Assembly (NCBI GenBank): GCA_963765955.1
Contig: CAVXYA010000006.1
Location: 1 to 64,000, forward strand
Direction: 5' to 3'
DNA from: JAXDMK01 sp963765955
GTDB lineage: Bacteria > Actinomycetota > Acidimicrobiia > Acidimicrobiales > AC-14
Length of the DNA: 64,000 bases
Shown: piece after piece, positions 19,658 through 29,384 of the stretch
Layout of the letters: the number at the start of each line of letters is the position of its first letter
Numbering within the stretch: the stretch's first letter is position 1
Notes under the pieces: model-generated
What the model was told of the DNA's origin: nothing
The model's input: only the letters and a program-made list of their open reading frames with translations
Databases searched by the model: none
Position numbers and translations under genes: made by a program

Positions 19658-20730
19658 CCACGTCCTCGATCTCCATCGACGGTCGGGAGGTCGGACCGGG
19701 GTGCCCGACCTACGTGATCGCCGAGCTGTCCGCCAACCATGGCGGAAGTCTGGAGCGGGCGATCGAGCTGGTCCATCTGGCGGCCGAGGCCGGCGCCGAC
19801 GCGGTCAAGGTCCAGACCTACCGGCCGGACACCATGACGATCGACTCCGACCGGGAGCCCTTCCGGATCACGGGGGGCACGTTGTGGGACGGGCGCACGC
19901 TCTACGAGCTCTACGACGAGGCCATGACGCCGTGGGACTGGCATCCCGTGCTCCAGAGCGAGGCCGCCTCCGCCGGGATCCACTTCTTCTCATCGCCCTT
20001 CGACACAACCGCGGTCGACTTCCTCGTCGAGCTCGACGTCCCGGTCTTCAAGATCGCCTCGTTCGAGCTGGTCGATCACGAGCTCATCCGGTACACCGCC
20101 AGCCACGGTCGTCCGCTGATCATGTCGACCGGGATGGCCCGGACGGAGGAGATCGACGACGCGGTGGCCATCGCGTGGGAGGCGGGGGCGCCGGGCGTCG
20201 CCCTGCTGCGCTGCAACAGCGCGTATCCCGCACCGCCCTCGGAGATGGACCTGCGGACGATCGATGACATGGCCGCCCGTTGGCACGTCCCCGTCGGGCT
20301 TTCCGACCACACGCTGGGCGTCACCGCCGCCATCGTCGCGGTCAGCCTGGGCGCGACCGTGCTCGAGAAGCACCTCACGCTGAGCCGGGACGAGCCCGGA
20401 CCGGATTCGGCCTTCTCCCTGGAACCCGCCGAGTTCGCCGGCCTCGTTCGAGCAGTCCGCGAGGCAGAGGCCGAGCTCGGGTCCGTGCGCTACGGGCCGT
20501 CGCCCCGCGAAAGGTCCAGCCTCGCCTTCCGTCGGTCGCTGTTCGTCGTCGCCGACGTCGCCGCCGGAGACACATTCAATCCCGCCAACGTCCGGTCCAT
20601 TCGGCCGGGAGGCGGCCTGGCGCCGAAGTACCTGGGCGAGATCTTGGGCCGAAGGGCGAGCCGCCCGATTTCCCGGGGGACGCCACTCACGTGGGACCTC
20701 GTCGAAGATCGCCGTCGTGACCCCTCGTAG
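19654..20730 (+). CDS. pseI: Pseudaminic acid synthase (NeuB/PseI family)
   Basis: 358 residues. It condenses a 6-deoxy hexose with phosphoenolpyruvate to a nonulosonic acid. The N-terminal barrel begins VIAELSANHGGSLERAIEL and includes KVQTYRPDTMT and LEKHLTLSRDEPGPDSAFS. The C-terminal SAF (antifreeze-like) domain starts near FRRSLFVVADVAAGD. The distinction from sialic or legionaminic synthases rests on the neighbouring PseB, PseC and PseG genes. It is the last gene of the plus-strand operon and converges on the flippase gene. Confidence 0.88.
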   Translation: MTTSSISIDGREVGPGCPTYVIAELSANHGGSLERAIELVHLAAEAGADAVKVQTYRPDTMTIDSDREPFRITGGTLWDGRTLYELYDEAMTPWDWHPVLQSEAASAGIHFFSSPFDTTAVDFLVELDVPVFKIASFELVDHELIRYTASHGRPLIMSTGMARTEEIDDAVAIAWEAGAPGVALLRCNSAYPAPPSEMDLRTIDDMAARWHVPVGLSDHTLGVTAAIVAVSLGATVLEKHLTLSRDEPGPDSAFSLEPAEFAGLVRAVREAEAELGSVRYGPSPRERSSLAFRRSLFVVADVAAGDTFNPANVRSIRPGGGLAPKYLGEILGRRASRPISRGTPLTWDLVEDRRRDPS

Positions 20731-20751
20731 CGGTTGAGGTGGCAGTGTCCT

Positions 20752-22283
20752 TCAGCGGGTGAAGGCACGGATCAGCTCGCGGCGCTCGTCGCCGCGCAAG
20801 GAAAGCCAGCTGGCGAGCAGACCGGCGGCAACAAGGCCCCCTATGCCGCCGATGGCGAGCTGGATGGCTGGCGGCCAGGGGGTGAGGAGAGCGAGGCCCC
20901 CGATCGCGGCCGCGCCCGCGGCAGGTGGGAGCGCGGGCAACACGGATTCCCGAAGGAGGTCGCCCGGCCGAACCCCGAGGTCGGTCGCCAGGAGGCGCGC
21001 CAGCAACGGCACCAGGACGATGCTGCTCACGAGCGTCGCCACGAACGCCCCCGCCACGCCGAACTGGCGAACCAGCACCACGCTCGCGACAAGGTTGGTC
21101 ACGACCGCGGCGATCGCGGGACGAACGATGCGAGCGGCTCGGCCCGTGCCCACGAGCACGTTCGTGCCGGATGCCGAGCGCGGCTTGGGTCGCCACGTAG
21201 AGCAAGGCGAGGCGCACCAGATCGGCCGCGTCGCCGTAGCCGGGACCTAGCCAGGTGACGATGATCGGCGCGGCAAGGGTGGACACCAACGCGCAGAGGG
21301 GCAGCGTGACGAGGCACGCGTACCTCGAGGCGCGCAGCACCAGTTGGCTGAGCCGCTCCGGGCCACCGAGGCCATGGAGCCACGCCGCCCCGGAGGCGAC
21401 GGTGTAGCTCGCCGCGCCGAGCACGGCGGCGACGCCGTTCTGGACCTGGGTGGCGATCTCGACCAGGGCCACCGCAGTCGGCCCGAGCACCACACCGACC
21501 ACCAGGCGGTCCATCGTGCGGTGGAGCACGCCGCTGACGTTCAACGACCACACCGACCGGCCGTAGCGAAGGAGCTGGCGAGCGACCGCACGATCGAATC
21601 GGAGCGGGATGTGGGACACCTGCCGGCGAAGGAGGATCACGGCGAACACGGCCCCCACCGCACTCGCGCTGGTCGCGGCGATGGCGACGCCTCGCAGCCC
21701 CCCGCCGAGCAGAGCGGTAGTCGCGGCCGCGCCCACCACGAGCGTCCTGCGGCAGGCATCGGCCAGGCGCGAGAGATCCACCCGCTGGAGGCCGTCGAGA
21801 CACGCACCGGCGCCGCCTGCGATCAGCTCGAAGAAGGCTTGGCCGGCGAAGACCAGCACGGCGAACCGCGCTGCGTTCTCCAACGAGGCCGGAACGTTGA
21901 ATGCGCCTGGAAAGACGGTCGGTCCGATCACGAGCCACAACGAGCGCGAACGAGGCTCCAATCGTCGAGCAGAGAAGAAGCGTCGTGGCGATTCCCCGGT
22001 CCCGGGCCTCGACGTCGTCCCGACTCGCATGATCGGCAATGTGGCGAGTTGCGGCCAAACCGACCCCGAGGTCGGCCAACGACAACCAGCCCGTGACCGC
22101 CGAGAACGATTGGAGCAGGGCCCACACACCGAAGGCCTCGATACCGAGCCCCCGGAGCAGGAACGGCACCGATGCCAGCGAGAGCACCATCGTCCACCCG
22201 TTCGCGGCCGCGGTGGCCGCGGTGTTGCGGAGCAGGCGACGGCGGAATGGGCCGGGTGGCGGCGTGGTCGGACCGACGGTCAT
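20752..22283 (-). pseudogene. Wzx-type polysaccharide flippase (two frame breaks)
   Basis: A multi-helix membrane protein of the MATE/polysaccharide biosynthesis superfamily, about 510 residues after correction. The N-terminus (MVLSLASVPFLLRGLGIEAF) and middle (SVWSLNVSGVLHRTMDRLVV) are typical of Wzx. The frame breaks near 21945, after SFALVV, and near 21163, after ALGIRH. Each is repaired by deleting one base, joining LVIGPTVFPGAF and NVLVGTGRAARI. It would flip the lipid-linked repeat unit across the membrane. Confidence 0.8.
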
Positions 22284-22292
22284 CGGGGCCGG

Positions 22293-23964
22293 TCAGCGCC
22301 GGTCGGTTGTCCCGGCCGGCCGCGGGCCCACCTCGACCTCGTCCGGCCCGGATGCCTCGTCGACGAACGAGGCACCCTCGAGGATGCCGGCGCAAATTCG
22401 ATCGAGGTCGGCGTTTTGGCCGGGCGCGAGGTCGGTCAGTTTCTCCGTCGTGATCCGAGCGAGACCGGGAAGGGGCTCGACGACGAACGGGGCGCGTATC
22501 GGCGCTCGGAAGAAGAAGAAGTGCGCGTACCTGCGGGCCTGGTCGACATCCGGTCGCATGCTCGCGGGGTCGTCGAGGATCCGATCGAGTGCGGCCCGGA
22601 AGTCTTCCGGCGACGTCACGTCGACCGTGAAGCCCTTTCCTCGGTAATGGGTCTCTCCCGGCGACGACGACCGGCTTGCCCGAGAGCGCCATCTCCAGGC
22701 CCGCCGTCGAGCTGTACACCAGGCCGACATCGGACGCGTCCATCAGCTCGTAGGAGCTCTGCAGGTCCTCGGAGCCCACCAGGATCACGTTCGGGGGCAG
22801 CGCGGGCCAGTGCTCCCGGATGTAGACGCCGAGGGAGTCACGGGTGATCTTCCCGGGGAGACGCAGCTCGGAAGGATGGACCCGGATCACGAGGCGATCG
22901 TCCGGACGCCGGGCGAACAGCTCGATGGCGGCGGCGATCCACGCCCGGATGTCGGGGAAGGCCAGGTCGCGCCCGATGACCGCGGTGTCCCAGGTGAGGT
23001 TGGTGAACAGCGTCGCCATCCGTCCCGAGTGGGCGTCGACACCCTCCTGGCGGAACTGCCAGAACTGGTCGAACGCCTTGCCGTGCCGGCGCTGGTCGAG
23101 GTACTCGGTGATCTGTCGCTCCTCCGACTCCGTCAGCGGACGATCGGCGCGGGCCCACTCGTCGCTGAGGTCGTAGAGGCCGGCCGGCGCGCCCCGGTGG
23201 AAGACCAGCGTCTCCTTCAGGAACGCCCGCTCGTAGGTGACCACGTCGATGCCTCGTTGCCGGCAGAGCGACCAGGCGATCGACTCGAAGAGGAACAGGC
23301 CGTTGCAGAGCAGGACGACGTCGGGCTCGACCCGGTCAAGAGCGGCCGCGACGCCGCGCACGATGCGCCGCGCCGATCGGAGGAAGGCCCGGCCCATCTG
23401 ACCGGCCAGCGGATCCTCGTCGATGTCGGCCGAGCAGAGGAACCACCTCAGCGGGATCTCGACCAGCGCGCCCAGGGGTTGCCCCTCCGCCGTCACCGTG
23501 CCGAGGTCGGCCCGGGAGATCTCGTCGAGCTCCGGCCACGGAAGCGGATCGTCGTGCTCCCAGCCGTCACGGATAGCCGACCGCGGGAACCCGTGGGCGT
23601 CGACCGACTTCTCCACGTAGCGGGTGCACGTCCGGCAGGGCATGGGCGGTGACTCGTAGGTGTTCGCCCGGTCGCACACCTCCAGGCCCCCGCCACAGGT
23701 GAGGAACTCGACGCCGGCGCCCCGCAGGCGCAGGGCCTGGGCGATGACGCCCTCGTACTGCACGTGGGCGGCCCAGTCCCTCGGGGTCAGGATGAGGACC
23801 TTCTTGCCGGTCCCCGACCCTTCTGGGTCCCCTTCCGCCGCCCCGTGGCCGGCCGCCAGCTTCCGGGCCGACCGCTGTTCGGGCGCCTGGGCGACTTGGC
23901 GGAGCGCCAGCTCGACGCCCTTCCGGCCGTAGACCCCGACGCTCTCTGCTCTCGGGAGCGGCAC
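22293..23964 (-). pseudogene. Capsular-polysaccharide-type glycosyltransferase/biosynthesis protein (one frame break)
   Basis: About 556 residues after correction. It contains KKVLILTPRDWAAHVQYEGV near residue 55, a central LFTNLTWDTAVIGRD motif, then RLVIRVHPSELRLP and DVGLVYSSTAGLEMALSGKP, the nucleotide-binding region seen in capsule synthesis proteins. After GKPVVVAG one extra G near 22663 separates ETHYRGKGF. A four-cysteine cluster (LTCGGGLEVC, MPCRTC) near residues 90-110 is unusual and may bind metal. It ends 9 bp before the flippase start. Confidence 0.75.
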
Positions 23965-24021
23965 CTACGCCGTCACTCGCACGGCGCGGCGCCGTCCCGC
24001 CCGCCTGGGAGACTTCCGGGC

Positions 24022-24645
24022 ATGAACCAGGACACCCCGGTGCCGGAGGCCACCCGGCTCGAACGGCTGTGGAGCGGCGACTTCGGCGACGACTACGTCG
24101 AACGCAACACGGACTTCGCCGTCCGCCAGGGCTTCTGGCGGGAGCTCCTGGCCACGAACCCGTGCCGCCGGGTCCTCGAAGTCGGGTGCAACATCGGGGG
24201 CAACCTGCAGTGGATAGCCCAGACGCTTCCCCCGCAGGACGTCTACGGCGTCGATGTCAACCTGAAGGCGCTCCGGCAGCTCCGCCAGACGGTGCCTGAC
24301 ACCAACGCGGTGTGGAGCGCAGGACGGGAGCTTCCCTTCCGCGACGGGTGGTTCGACCTCGTGTTCACGTTCGGCGTCCTCATCCATCAGCCCGATGACA
24401 CCCTTCCTCTGCTGATGGCCGAGATCGTGCGCACGTCGCGAAGGTACGTGCTTTGCGGCGAATACTTCGCGGAGACGCCGGTGGAAGTGCCCTACAGGGG
24501 CCAGCAGGGGGCGCTCTTCAAGCGCGACTACGGCGGGATCTACCAACGGCTGTTCCCGGAGCTCCGACTGCTCAAGCAGGGCTTCCTCGGCGTCGATGAA
24601 GGATGGGACGACATCACCTGGTGGCTCTTCGGACGGACGTCATGA
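24022..24645 (+). CDS. Pseudaminic acid biosynthesis-associated methylase
   Basis: 207 residues. SAM motif I is VLEVGCNIGGNLQWI, motif II VYGVDVNLKAL, then FRDGWFDLVFTFGVLIHQP. The start LERLWSGDFGDDYVERNT is characteristic of the methylase family found in Pse loci. It may methylate the nonulosonic acid or a precursor. It is divergent from the capsule-type gene and followed 73 bp later by the amidotransferase gene. Confidence 0.85.
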   Translation: MNQDTPVPEATRLERLWSGDFGDDYVERNTDFAVRQGFWRELLATNPCRRVLEVGCNIGGNLQWIAQTLPPQDVYGVDVNLKALRQLRQTVPDTNAVWSAGRELPFRDGWFDLVFTFGVLIHQPDDTLPLLMAEIVRTSRRYVLCGEYFAETPVEVPYRGQQGALFKRDYGGIYQRLFPELRLLKQGFLGVDEGWDDITWWLFGRTS

Positions 24646-24718
24646 CTGCAGCCAGCCGCCCCCCGTCGGGTGGCTACCTTGATCTTCGCGACCTGGGCAC
24701 CGACAGGAAGGGCGCGTC

Positions 24719-25876
24719 GTGATCCGGTACTGCGTCCGGTGTGTCATGCCGGAGACGAAACCCGACATCCTGTTCGACGACACGGGCGTCTGCAGTGCGT
24801 GCCGGCACTTCGCGACCCGGGGCTCGGTCGACTGGACCGCCCGCCGGACAGAGCTGTTGGAGGTCCTGGAGCCGTACCGGTCGAAGGACGGAAGCAACTA
24901 CGACTGCATCGTCCCCACCAGCGGCGGCAAGGACAGCACCTACCAGACCTACCGGATGCTCGAGCTCGGCATGAACCCGCTGTGCGTCACGGCCACCACC
25001 GACAAGCTGTCCGAGGTCGGCCGGCGGAACATCGAGAACATCAAGCGGCTCGGCGTCGACTACATCGAGGTCTCGATGAACCCGGTCGTCCGGCGACGGA
25101 TCAACCGGTTCGCCCTCCGCGAGGTGGGCGACATCTCCTGGCCCGAGCACGTGACGATCTTCACCGTCCCCGTGCGGATCGCCACCCAGCTCGGCGTCCG
25201 CCTCATCGTGTGGGGTGAGAACTCCCAGCACGAGTACGGGGGACCGGCGGCGGCGGCGGAGGGCAGCGTCCTCAACCGGCGCTGGCTGGAGGAGTTCGGC
25301 GGACTGCTCGGGCTCCGGGTCAGCGACCTGATCGGGCAGGAGGGCATCGAGGCCCGGAACCTGATCCAGTACACCTACCCGTCCGACGAGGACCTGGCCC
25401 GCACCGGCGTCACCGGGATCTTCCTCGGCTACTACATCCCGTGGGACGGGCTCATGAACGCCTTCATCAGCTCCGGGCTGGGGTTCGAGTCGCTCCCCCA
25501 CACCGTCGAGGGTTCGGTCGCCAACTACGAGAACCTCGACAACGTGCAGACCGGCATCCACGACTACTTCAAGTACCTGAAGTACGGGTTCGGACGAGCC
25601 ACCGACATCGCCTGCATGCAGATCCGGCGGGGTCGGCTCTCCCGCGAGGACGCCCTGGCCCTCGTGCGCCGCCACGACGGTCGCTTCCCGGCGACCTACC
25701 TCGGCTACCCCATCGAGGAGGTCCTCGACGAGATCGGCGTGTCCCTCGGTGAGTTCCACGCCATCTGCGACCGATTCACGAACACCAAGATCTTCGGCCA
25801 CGACCGGAAGGGAGAGGTGGTCCGCCGGGAGGACGGGAGCCCCGAGAAGACGAACGACGACAACGAGCCCGGATGA
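24719..25876 (+). CDS. N-acetyl sugar amidotransferase (PseA/WbuX type)
   Basis: 385 residues. The N-terminal zinc-binding region has CVRCVMPETKPDI and CSACRHF. The PP-loop ATP-pyrophosphatase motif is PTSGGKDSTYQTYRM. The family converts a sugar acetamido group to acetamidino, using ammonia supplied by HisH/HisF-like partners, which follow directly. In this context the likely product is an acetamidino pseudaminic acid. Start GTG at 24719. Confidence 0.88.
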   Translation: MIRYCVRCVMPETKPDILFDDTGVCSACRHFATRGSVDWTARRTELLEVLEPYRSKDGSNYDCIVPTSGGKDSTYQTYRMLELGMNPLCVTATTDKLSEVGRRNIENIKRLGVDYIEVSMNPVVRRRINRFALREVGDISWPEHVTIFTVPVRIATQLGVRLIVWGENSQHEYGGPAAAAEGSVLNRRWLEEFGGLLGLRVSDLIGQEGIEARNLIQYTYPSDEDLARTGVTGIFLGYYIPWDGLMNAFISSGLGFESLPHTVEGSVANYENLDNVQTGIHDYFKYLKYGFGRATDIACMQIRRGRLSREDALALVRRHDGRFPATYLGYPIEEVLDEIGVSLGEFHAICDRFTNTKIFGHDRKGEVVRREDGSPEKTNDDNEPG

Positions 25877-25904
25877 ACGAGCGGGCCGGGATGAACGGCG
25901 GTCG

Positions 25905-26522
25905 ATGAGCAACCGGGTGGCGGTCGTCGACTCCGGCCTGTGCAACCTCGACTCGGTGCGCCGGGCCATCGAGGTGTGCGGCGGCGAGGCCGTCCTCGTC
26001 GACAACGGAGGCGACCTGAGCTTCATCGATCGGATCGTCTTCCCCGGGGTGGGCGCCTTCACCGAGGCCATGCGCAACCTGCGCGACCGGGGCCTCGACG
26101 ACGCCATGACGGAGCAGGTGCTCGACCGGGGCATCCCGTTCCTCGGCATCTGCCTGGGCATGCAGCTCCTGGCCACCGACGGCCACGAGGGGGGACGCAC
26201 CAAGGGGCTGGGGTGGATCGACGGCGAGGTGACCCGCCTGGTGCCCGACCGCGACAACGTGCGCATCCCCCACATGGGCTGGAACGAGGTCCACCACGAC
26301 GGGCTCATGCTCTTCGACGGCATCCCCGGCGGCACCGACTTCTACTTCGTGCACAGCTACCACCTGGTGTGCGACCGGCCCGAGCAGGTGGCCGCGACCA
26401 CGCCCTACTGCGGGGGCTTCACGTCGGTCGTGCAGCGGGACCTGATCTTCGGCGTCCAGTTCCACCCCGAGAAGAGCCAGAAGCACGGGCTGCAGCTCCT
26501 CCGGAACTTCCTGGCGATCTGA
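25905..26522 (+). CDS. HisH-like glutamine amidotransferase of the glycan cluster (WbuY type)
   Basis: 205 residues, class I glutaminase. The nucleophile cysteine is in FLGICLGMQLL and the His-Glu pair in GVQFHPEKSQK. It releases ammonia from glutamine for its cyclase-like partner. Genuine histidine-operon genes are absent, and the location between the PP-loop amidotransferase and the HisF-like gene shows a dedicated copy for sugar modification. The ATG at 25905 gives MSNRVAVVDSG, the usual start. Confidence 0.88.
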   Translation: MSNRVAVVDSGLCNLDSVRRAIEVCGGEAVLVDNGGDLSFIDRIVFPGVGAFTEAMRNLRDRGLDDAMTEQVLDRGIPFLGICLGMQLLATDGHEGGRTKGLGWIDGEVTRLVPDRDNVRIPHMGWNEVHHDGLMLFDGIPGGTDFYFVHSYHLVCDRPEQVAATTPYCGGFTSVVQRDLIFGVQFHPEKSQKHGLQLLRNFLAI

Positions 26523-26546
26523 GCCGGGCCCCCGCCGCCGTCCCGA

Positions 26547-27305
26547 ATGCTCAAGGTCCGCATCGTCCCCACCCTGCTCTACCGTGACTTCGGGCTGGTC
26601 AAGGGCACCCGGTTCGACTCCCGGCGGGCGGTGGGAAGCCCGATCCAGGCCATCAAGGTGTACAACCTGCGGGGCGTCGACGAGCTGGTGTTCCTCGACG
26701 TGATGGCGACGCTGCGGGGGACGGGGCCCGACTTCGACCTGGTCGACGAGCTGGCCGACGAGTGCTTCATGCCCCTGGCCGTCGGCGGCGGCGTGAGGAC
26801 CTTGGACGACGTCCGCCGCCTGCTGCAGGTGGGGGCGGACAAGGTGTCCCTCAACACCGCCGCCGTCGAGAACCCGGACCTGGTCCGGGCGGCCGCCGAG
26901 CACTTCGGCTCCCAGAGCGTGGTCGCCTCCATCGACGTGAAACGGGAGGCGGACGGGACGCCGAGGGTGTGGATCCGCTCGGGGACGGTGCCGACCGGTC
27001 GCGACCCGGCCGAGCTGGCCCAGGAGATGGAGCGGGTGGGGGCGGGCGAGATCCTGCTGACGTCGATCGACCGCGACGGCACCATGGAGGGCTACGACCT
27101 CGACGTCGTCCGCCGGGTCAGCCGGGCCGTCACCATCCCGGTGATCGCGTCGGGCGGGGCCGGCAGCTACCAGGACATGGGTCGGGCCCTGCTGGAAGGG
27201 GAGGCATCGGCGGTGGCGGCCGCCGCCATCTTCCACTTCACCCAGCAGACCCCGGCCGAGGCCAAGGCCTACCTCAAGACGCTGGGGCTGCCGGTCCGGC
27301 TGTGA
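26547..27305 (+). CDS. HisF-like cyclase-fold protein of the glycan cluster (WbuZ type)
   Basis: 252 residues, (beta/alpha)8 barrel. It begins MLKVRIVPTLLYRDFGLVKG and has LAVGGGVRTLDDV and VIASGGAGSYQDM phosphate-binding loops. In true HisF the N-terminal motif is RIIPCLD; here it is RIVPTLLYRD, as in amidotransferase-linked homologues. It should pass ammonia from the HisH-like protein to the PseA-type enzyme. Its 3' end overlaps the convergent cytidylyltransferase gene by about 32 bp. Confidence 0.88.
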   Translation: MLKVRIVPTLLYRDFGLVKGTRFDSRRAVGSPIQAIKVYNLRGVDELVFLDVMATLRGTGPDFDLVDELADECFMPLAVGGGVRTLDDVRRLLQVGADKVSLNTAAVENPDLVRAAAEHFGSQSVVASIDVKREADGTPRVWIRSGTVPTGRDPAELAQEMERVGAGEILLTSIDRDGTMEGYDLDVVRRVSRAVTIPVIASGGAGSYQDMGRALLEGEASAVAAAAIFHFTQQTPAEAKAYLKTLGLPVRL

Positions 27306-28308
27306 CCCACGGGTCCGGGTCCCACCGGCGGACCTGGAAGTCGGTCTGCAGGTAGCGGCGCAGGGCGTCGAGCACCACCGGCGCCCGTCCCCGGCAGGCC
27401 CGCCCGCCGAGGCGGCCCACGCCGTCCTCCACCGTGAGCTGGACCCACCCGAGAACGCCGCCGTCCTGGACGACGAGCCAGGTGCGGGTGGCGCCGTGCA
27501 CGTCGTCACCGGCGGGCAGCACCGGGTCACCGGTGCCCAGCCGCTCCGTCCCGGCGTCGTCGGTCATCCCGGCGATGACCTGGTTGTCGGCCGGCAGCGC
27601 GGGGACCAGCTCGGGCGATCCCTCCCCACCGGCGGGTGGGGGGGTGTCGACGGCCAGCATGTCGTGCCACGTCGCCCGCACGGGGTCGTCGAGGGCGGCG
27701 ACGATGGCCCTGACCCGGTCGAGGTCGGCCGCGGTGTCGACCGTCCAGCGCCGCCCGGCGAGCCGCTCGGGGGTGCGCAGGGCGGCCAGGCGGTACCGCT
27801 CCGGCCGGCGGTAGACGAAGGGCATCACATGCTCCCGCTCGGGGCCGTCGTCGGCCTCGTCCCCGGCCTCCCGGAGGGCGGCGGCGGTGACGACCTCGAC
27901 GTCGAGGCCCACGGGGAAGGTCCGCAGCAGGCCGTTGGACACGTAGTCGGCGCCGGTAGCGGCGTGGAGCCCGATGGCGGCCTCGATGACGGCGGGATCG
28001 GAGAGCGGGCAGTCGGCGGTGACCCGGACCACGACGTCGGCGGGGAAGGCGTCGAGGGCCCGGACGAAGCGCTGGAGGACGTCGGACTCGGAGCCGCGGA
28101 CGACGGCCACCCCGCAGGCCCGGGCCACGTCGGCGACGGCGTCGTCCTGGGGGAGCTCGCTGGTGGCGACCACCAGGTTGTCGACCCGGAGGCGGGCCAG
28201 GCGGTCGAGGAGGAAGCCCAGCATGGGCCGGCCGTGGACGTCGGCCAGCACCTTGCCCGGGAGCCGGGTCGAGCCGGTGCGGGCCTGCACCACGCAGGTG
28301 ACGGTCAC
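27274..28308 (-). CDS. PseF/SpsF-like cytidylyltransferase with extra C-terminal domain
   Basis: 344 residues. Residues 1-230 are an SpsF/CMP-sugar nucleotidyltransferase: VVQARTGSTRLPGKVLADV at the N-terminus, VVRVTADCPLSDP and YVSNGLLRTFPVGLDVEVV. It would activate the nonulosonic acid with CTP. The last 100 residues (from about PALPADNQVIAGM) are not part of that fold. They may be a small GNAT-like or unknown domain with TRTWLVVQDGGVLGWVQL. It overlaps the PseC-type gene by 4 bp. Confidence 0.78.
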   Translation of the reverse strand: MTVTCVVQARTGSTRLPGKVLADVHGRPMLGFLLDRLARLRVDNLVVATSELPQDDAVADVARACGVAVVRGSESDVLQRFVRALDAFPADVVVRVTADCPLSDPAVIEAAIGLHAATGADYVSNGLLRTFPVGLDVEVVTAAALREAGDEADDGPEREHVMPFVYRRPERYRLAALRTPERLAGRRWTVDTAADLDRVRAIVAALDDPVRATWHDMLAVDTPPPAGGEGSPELVPALPADNQVIAGMTDDAGTERLGTGDPVLPAGDDVHGATRTWLVVQDGGVLGWVQLTVEDGVGRLGGRACRGRAPVVLDALRRYLQTDFQVRRWDPDPWVTAGPAAPAS

Positions 28309-29384
28309 AGCAGGGCGACGAGCGTGTCGACCACCCGGTCCTGATCGGCCTCGGTGAGGTCGGGGTACATGGGCAGCGACATCAGGCCCGAGTAGGCGGC
28401 CTCCGTGTGCGGGAACTGGTCGGGGCCGACCCCGGGGGCGGCGTAGGCCGGGTGGCGGTACACGGGCACATAGTGCGTCTGGACGCCGATCCCCGCCGCC
28501 CGCAGCGCCTCGAACACCCGGCGCCGGTCCGGCACCTGCACCGCGAACAGGTGGTAGGCGTGGGTGGAGCCGTCCGCCGCCCGGGGCGGGAGCACGAGCG
28601 GGGCGCCCTCCAGCAGCCGGTGGTAGCGGTCGGCCAGCGCCTGCCGGCGGCCGACGAAGCGGCCGAGCTTGCCCAGCTGGCTGGTGCCCAGGGCGGCCTG
28701 GATGTCGGTCATCCGGTAGTTGTAGCCAAGGGTCTCGATCTCGGAGTACCAGGGCCCGTGCTCAGGGCGGGGCACCATGCCGTGGTTCCGGAACGTCCGC
28801 AGCCGGGCGGCGAGGGCGGCGTCGTTGGTCGTCACCGCGCCCCCCTCGCCCGAGGTCACGACCTTGACCGGGTGGAAGGAGAAGACGCACAGGTCGGAGC
28901 GGGCGCAGTTGCCGACGGGCCCGTCCGGCGTGAGCGCTCCCAGGGCGTGGGCCGCGTCCTCGATCACCACCCTCGGGCGCCGGGGGAGGGTGCCCAGGTC
29001 GGCGGGCAGGCCGGCGTAGTGCACGACGACGACCCCGTCGGCCTCGGCCGGGACGGCCCCCAGGTCCATGTTGAGCGTGGCCGGGTCGATGTCGACGAAC
29101 GACACCGAACCGCCGACGTACCGGACGCAGTTGGCGCTGGCCGCGAACGTCAACGGGGAGGTGACGACCAGGTCGCCCGGCCCGAGGCCGGAGGCGGCCG
29201 CCGCCGCATGGAGGGCGGCGGTGCCGCTCGAGAACGCCACCGCGTGGCCGGCCTCGACTCGAGCGGCCAGCGTGTCCTCGAACTCGGCGATGTGGGGGCC
29301 CTGCGTCAGCCAGTCGCCCTTCAGCACGGCCACGACAGCGGCGATGTCGTCGTCGTCGATCGACTGGCGACCGTAGGGGATCAC
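28305..29384 (-). CDS. pseC: PseC-type aminotransferase (DegT/DnrJ family)
   Basis: 359 residues from GTG, whose last base overlaps the PseB stop. A PLP enzyme that aminates the 4-keto intermediate. Motifs: AFSSGTAALHAAAAASGLG, VIEDAAHALG, and the lysine expected to bind PLP in FSFHPVKVVTSGEGG. It begins VIPYGRQSIDDDDI, the usual PseC start. Operon order pseB-pseC-pseF. Confidence 0.9.
   Translation of the reverse strand: MIPYGRQSIDDDDIAAVVAVLKGDWLTQGPHIAEFEDTLAARVEAGHAVAFSSGTAALHAAAAASGLGPGDLVVTSPLTFAASANCVRYVGGSVSFVDIDPATLNMDLGAVPAEADGVVVVHYAGLPADLGTLPRRPRVVIEDAAHALGALTPDGPVGNCARSDLCVFSFHPVKVVTSGEGGAVTTNDAALAARLRTFRNHGMVPRPEHGPWYSEIETLGYNYRMTDIQAALGTSQLGKLGRFVGRRQALADRYHRLLEGAPLVLPPRAADGSTHAYHLFAVQVPDRRRVFEALRAAGIGVQTHYVPVYRHPAYAAPGVGPDQFPHTEAAYSGLMSLPMYPDLTEADQDRVVDTLVALL

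Noticed and set aside
25905..27305. HisH and HisF as part of a histidine biosynthesis operon
   Set aside because: No other his genes are present, and the N-terminal motif of the HisF-like protein and its neighbours fit sugar amidotransfer instead.
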